64,000 nucleotides of DNA from Brevibacterium album DSM 18261 (GTDB taxonomy: Bacteria > Actinomycetota > Actinomycetes > Actinomycetales > Brevibacteriaceae). Every line of letters begins with the position of its first letter. The stretch's first letter is position 1. Shown here piece after piece: positions 61,783 to 64,000 of this stretch. The notes under the pieces were generated by a model that searched no databases, was not told the DNA's origin, and saw only the letters and a program-made list of their open reading frames with translations. The stretch is taken from contig NZ_KE384526.1 in NCBI RefSeq assembly GCF_000426445.1, forward strand, positions 372,001 to 436,000, written 5' to 3'. The position numbers and the translations under genes were made by a program.

Positions 61783-62814
61783 TCAGAGGTCCAGACCCAT
61801 GGACTCCGCAACCCTCTCGAGCAGCTCCACCTGTTCCGGATCGTCCAGGGTCGGCCACGACTCCGCACGAGAGTGCTCCGCGAGCGAACGCAGCTCCTCC
61901 TCGCTGAACTCGACGACCTCGATCCCCTCCTCGGCGAGCAGTCCCCGGTACTCCTCCTCCATGGACTCCGCGATCTCGTAGCTGTTCTCGGTCAGCTGGA
62001 GACCAGCCTCTCGCATGACCTCCTGGTCCTCGGCGGACAGGCCCTCGAAGGTCTCCTGGTTGATGAGGACGTGGGTGGTCTCGAAGAAGTTGTTGTACTG
62101 GTAGTAGTGGTCGATGACGTCCCGGAACTGGAGGTAGTTCACCAGCGGATGTCCCCCGGTCCACCCCTCGACCGCTCCCGTCTGCAGTCCCTGGTAGACG
62201 TCGGCATAGGCCATCGAGACCGTGCTGAACCCCAGATCCTGGGTGTTCTTCGCGGTGATGGCGATCTCCGGAACCCGGAGCTGAACCCCCTTGTCCACCG
62301 TCGGATCGGCGGGCTCCGCCGCAGGCCTGTTCGTGGCGATCCCTCCGAACCCTTCGGCGAAGAGCCCCAGCAGCTCGATGCCCTGATCGTGGTGGATCTC
62401 CTGCATCGACTGTCCGAGCACGGAGTCGAGGGTGTAGTGCTCGTGGACGTCCTCGTAGGTGGTGACGAGGTAGGGCAGGAACTGGATCTCCAGCCTGCTG
62501 TCCAGGTGTGTGGGCGTGGAGATGAGACCCATGTCCACCGTTCCCTGGCTGATCTCCTCGTACATGAGGGTGTAATCGCCCAATTGGTTGTTCGGATAGA
62601 TCTCCATCGTCACACGGCCGTCAGTCCCCTCGGCCACGGCCACGGCCATCGCTTCAAGCTCCGTGGTGTTGGGGTGCTCCTCGTTGTTCTGTCCCGCGAC
62701 ACGCAGGGTGATGCTGTCTCCCCCGCCGCCGGTGCTGCCGCAGCCTGCAGCGATGAGGCCCAGGGCCAGCGCTCCTGCGACGCCTGCAGCGCGTATGTGC
62801 ATAGTGGTTCTCAT
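61783..62814 (-). CDS. TRAP transporter substrate-binding lipoprotein, DctP family (second system)
   Basis: 343 residues. A lipoprotein signal ends IAAGC with Cys25. DctP features follow: GTDGRVTMEIYPNNQLGDYT near residue 65, EEISQGTVDMGLISTPT, and QGLQTGAVEGWTGGHPLVNY near residue 210, the region that usually holds the carboxylate-binding Arg and Trp. GAGGAG precedes ATG 62814; a second in-frame ATG 12 bp later is less well placed. It stands between a sarcosine-oxidase-like gene and the two permeases. The ligand probably carries both an amine and a carboxylate, given the neighbours, but this is inference. Confidence 0.93.
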   Translation of the reverse strand: MRTTMHIRAAGVAGALALGLIAAGCGSTGGGGDSITLRVAGQNNEEHPNTTELEAMAVAVAEGTDGRVTMEIYPNNQLGDYTLMYEEISQGTVDMGLISTPTHLDSRLEIQFLPYLVTTYEDVHEHYTLDSVLGQSMQEIHHDQGIELLGLFAEGFGGIATNRPAAEPADPTVDKGVQLRVPEIAITAKNTQDLGFSTVSMAYADVYQGLQTGAVEGWTGGHPLVNYLQFRDVIDHYYQYNNFFETTHVLINQETFEGLSAEDQEVMREAGLQLTENSYEIAESMEEEYRGLLAEEGIEVVEFSEEELRSLAEHSRAESWPTLDDPEQVELLERVAESMGLDL

Positions 62815-62853
62815 GACTCCTCAATTCCTCGATGATGTGGCCGGACGCACCAT

Positions 62854-63984
62854 TCAGCGCAGGAAGCGCTCCGGTGCCAGGTGGTCGATGCCGTGCGCCG
62901 TGCTTCCGGTGAGTGCGAGGTCCTTCCCGATCTCTCCCATGACGGGCGCCAGTTTGAAGCCGTGGCCGGAGTATCCGCCCATGACGAACAGCCGCTCACT
63001 GCCGGGAATCGCACCCACGACCGCGTGCTCGTCCGTCGTGTAGCCGTCCATGTGCACCGAGATCCGTGCCGGATCGGGCCTCAGTCCGTTCATGCAGCGC
63101 TCGACCTCGCCGTTGATGTGGCGGAGTTCGGGGAGTTCGACGTCGCGGTGGAGAGCATCCGGATCGGGAACATCGCCGAAGGTGTCGACGCTGCCGATCT
63201 TCGTCATCGTCCCTTCCAGTGTGGGAATGCCGAAGATGTCGATGGCACCGCCCACCCTGCCGAAGACGGGAAAGCTCTCGGAGGAGAAGCGCTTCGGCTC
63301 GGACGAGAGATACCAGGTCATGACGATCTTGCGCGGGACGAGACTCTCCGCCAGCGGTGGGAGGAAGCGCGCCGTCCACGGCCCGGCCGTCACGATCACC
63401 CGATCGAACTCGAAGTCGTCCCCTCCGGCGCGCACCCGCACGCCTTCGACCGTCTCCTCGATCGCCTCGACCGCGGTGTGTCGGTGGATGACCGCACCCA
63501 GAGCCTCCGCCCGCTCCGCGGCCGCGAAGACCGCCAGCTCCGGGCGCATGAAGCCCGCCTCCCGGTCCAGCACCGCGATCTCGCCCGAGTGAAGCTGGTG
63601 CTGCGGGAACCGTCGCATCGCCTCCTCTGCTTCGAGGATCTCGTGGTCGATGTCGAACTCGCGCACCGAACGGATGACATTCGCGATCTTGGGGTGCTCC
63701 CGCGGACCGATCATGAGCCCGCCGCAGAGGGCGAGCAGCTCGAGGCCGGTCTCCGCCTCGAGCTCCTCCCAGAGCTTCCGGGAGGCCTTGAGAAGCGGAA
63801 CGTAGTCGGCGCCCTCCATGTACGCGGTCCTGAACATGCGGGACTCCCCGCCCGCCGCCGAGCGGTCGTGTCCGATCCCGAACTGCTCGAAGCCGACCGC
63901 CTCGGCCCCGGCCTTCGCCAGCTGCCACAGGACCATGCTTCCCATCGACCCGACCCCGATGACGGCGATTCTCGGCTTCGTCAT
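62854..63984 (-). CDS. Sarcosine-oxidase-like FAD-dependent oxidoreductase (MSOX/SolA family), copy 2
   Basis: 376 residues, complete. FAD binding is shown by IAVIGVGSMGSMVLWQLAKA (Gly10-x-Gly12-xx-Gly15), followed by SAAGGESRMFRTAYMEGADY, the MSOX-type loop with the conserved Arg. The C-terminal GGYSGHGFKLAPVMGEIGKD is canonical. The stretch where monomeric sarcosine oxidase has its flavin-linked Cys reads VHMDGYTTDEHAVVG, with His at the aligned position and no Cys. GAGGAG precedes ATG 63984. It is the first gene of the TRAP operon in this window. Likely activity is oxidation of an N-methyl or cyclic secondary amino acid, releasing peroxide. Confidence 0.92.
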   Translation of the reverse strand: MTKPRIAVIGVGSMGSMVLWQLAKAGAEAVGFEQFGIGHDRSAAGGESRMFRTAYMEGADYVPLLKASRKLWEELEAETGLELLALCGGLMIGPREHPKIANVIRSVREFDIDHEILEAEEAMRRFPQHQLHSGEIAVLDREAGFMRPELAVFAAAERAEALGAVIHRHTAVEAIEETVEGVRVRAGGDDFEFDRVIVTAGPWTARFLPPLAESLVPRKIVMTWYLSSEPKRFSSESFPVFGRVGGAIDIFGIPTLEGTMTKIGSVDTFGDVPDPDALHRDVELPELRHINGEVERCMNGLRPDPARISVHMDGYTTDEHAVVGAIPGSERLFVMGGYSGHGFKLAPVMGEIGKDLALTGSTAHGIDHLAPERFLR

Positions 63985-64000
63985 GTGTCTGAGACTCCTC

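Overview
The window is dense, high-GC DNA (G/C-biased third codon positions, GTG and TTG starts, many 4-bp ATGA/GTGA overlaps between genes). With the gene families present (TctCBA, TRAP, FCD-GntR and RpiR regulators, DUF5058 proteins, a DhaK-DhaL fusion), this points to an actinobacterium, probably a Micrococcales-type soil or host-associated heterotroph. Genus cannot be assigned from the sequence. I saw no rRNA, tRNA, CRISPR array or transposase.

Layout. (1) 1-5924 (+): end of a TRAP binding protein, both TRAP permeases, a dihydrodipicolinate-synthase-family lyase, an aldehyde dehydrogenase, a terminator and a LysR regulator. (2) 6124-8961 (+): a stand-alone membrane-anchored penicillin-acylase-type N-terminal-nucleophile amidase. 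(3) 9146-16460 (+): GntR regulator, TctC-TctB-TctA carboxylate transporter, a second DHDPS-family aldolase, a DhaK-DhaL kinase and a PfkB kinase; this looks like a pathway for a sugar acid or a related carboxylate. (4) 16627-23963: an APC permease (+), a broken GAF-domain gene with a small companion, then on the minus strand an RpiR regulator, a glutamine-synthetase-like ligase, an amidohydrolase_2 and an M20 hydrolase. The ligase plus amidohydrolase pair is a split version of the fungal FluG layout. Matching dyads lie in front of the permease and in front of the ligase. (5) 24037-34903: an oligopeptide-type ABC transporter followed by three amidohydrolases (minus), with a small divergent ABM-like gene and a second RpiR regulator. 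(6) 35198-38074 (+): a DUF5058 membrane protein, a second membrane protein and an M20 hydrolase.

(7) 38306-47301 looks like a defence-type island set among transport and catabolic genes: a 2260-residue DUF4011/superfamily-1 helicase protein with a transglutaminase-like domain, a nuclease-like domain and DUF3320, facing a DUF4276 TOPRIM-like protein and an AAA_21 ATPase. These genes use visibly less G/C-rich codons than their neighbours. They are the best candidates in the window for an undescribed or variant anti-phage system.

(8) 47334-51188 (minus): FAD-linked hydroxyacid dehydrogenase, an ACS-type MFS transporter and a D-2-hydroxyacid dehydrogenase. (9) 51253-57268 (minus): XRE-cupin regulator, PotDBCA-like polyamine-type ABC transporter and a PuuB-like flavin oxidase in one tightly overlapped operon. 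(10) 57432-63984: a PucR-type activator (+), then on the minus strand a full TRAP transporter flanked by two sarcosine-oxidase-like flavoenzymes. Overall this is an accessory region in which nearly every cluster pairs an uptake system with hydrolases or oxidases for nitrogen-containing or acidic small molecules and with its own regulator. Substrate assignments are inference from family and context.
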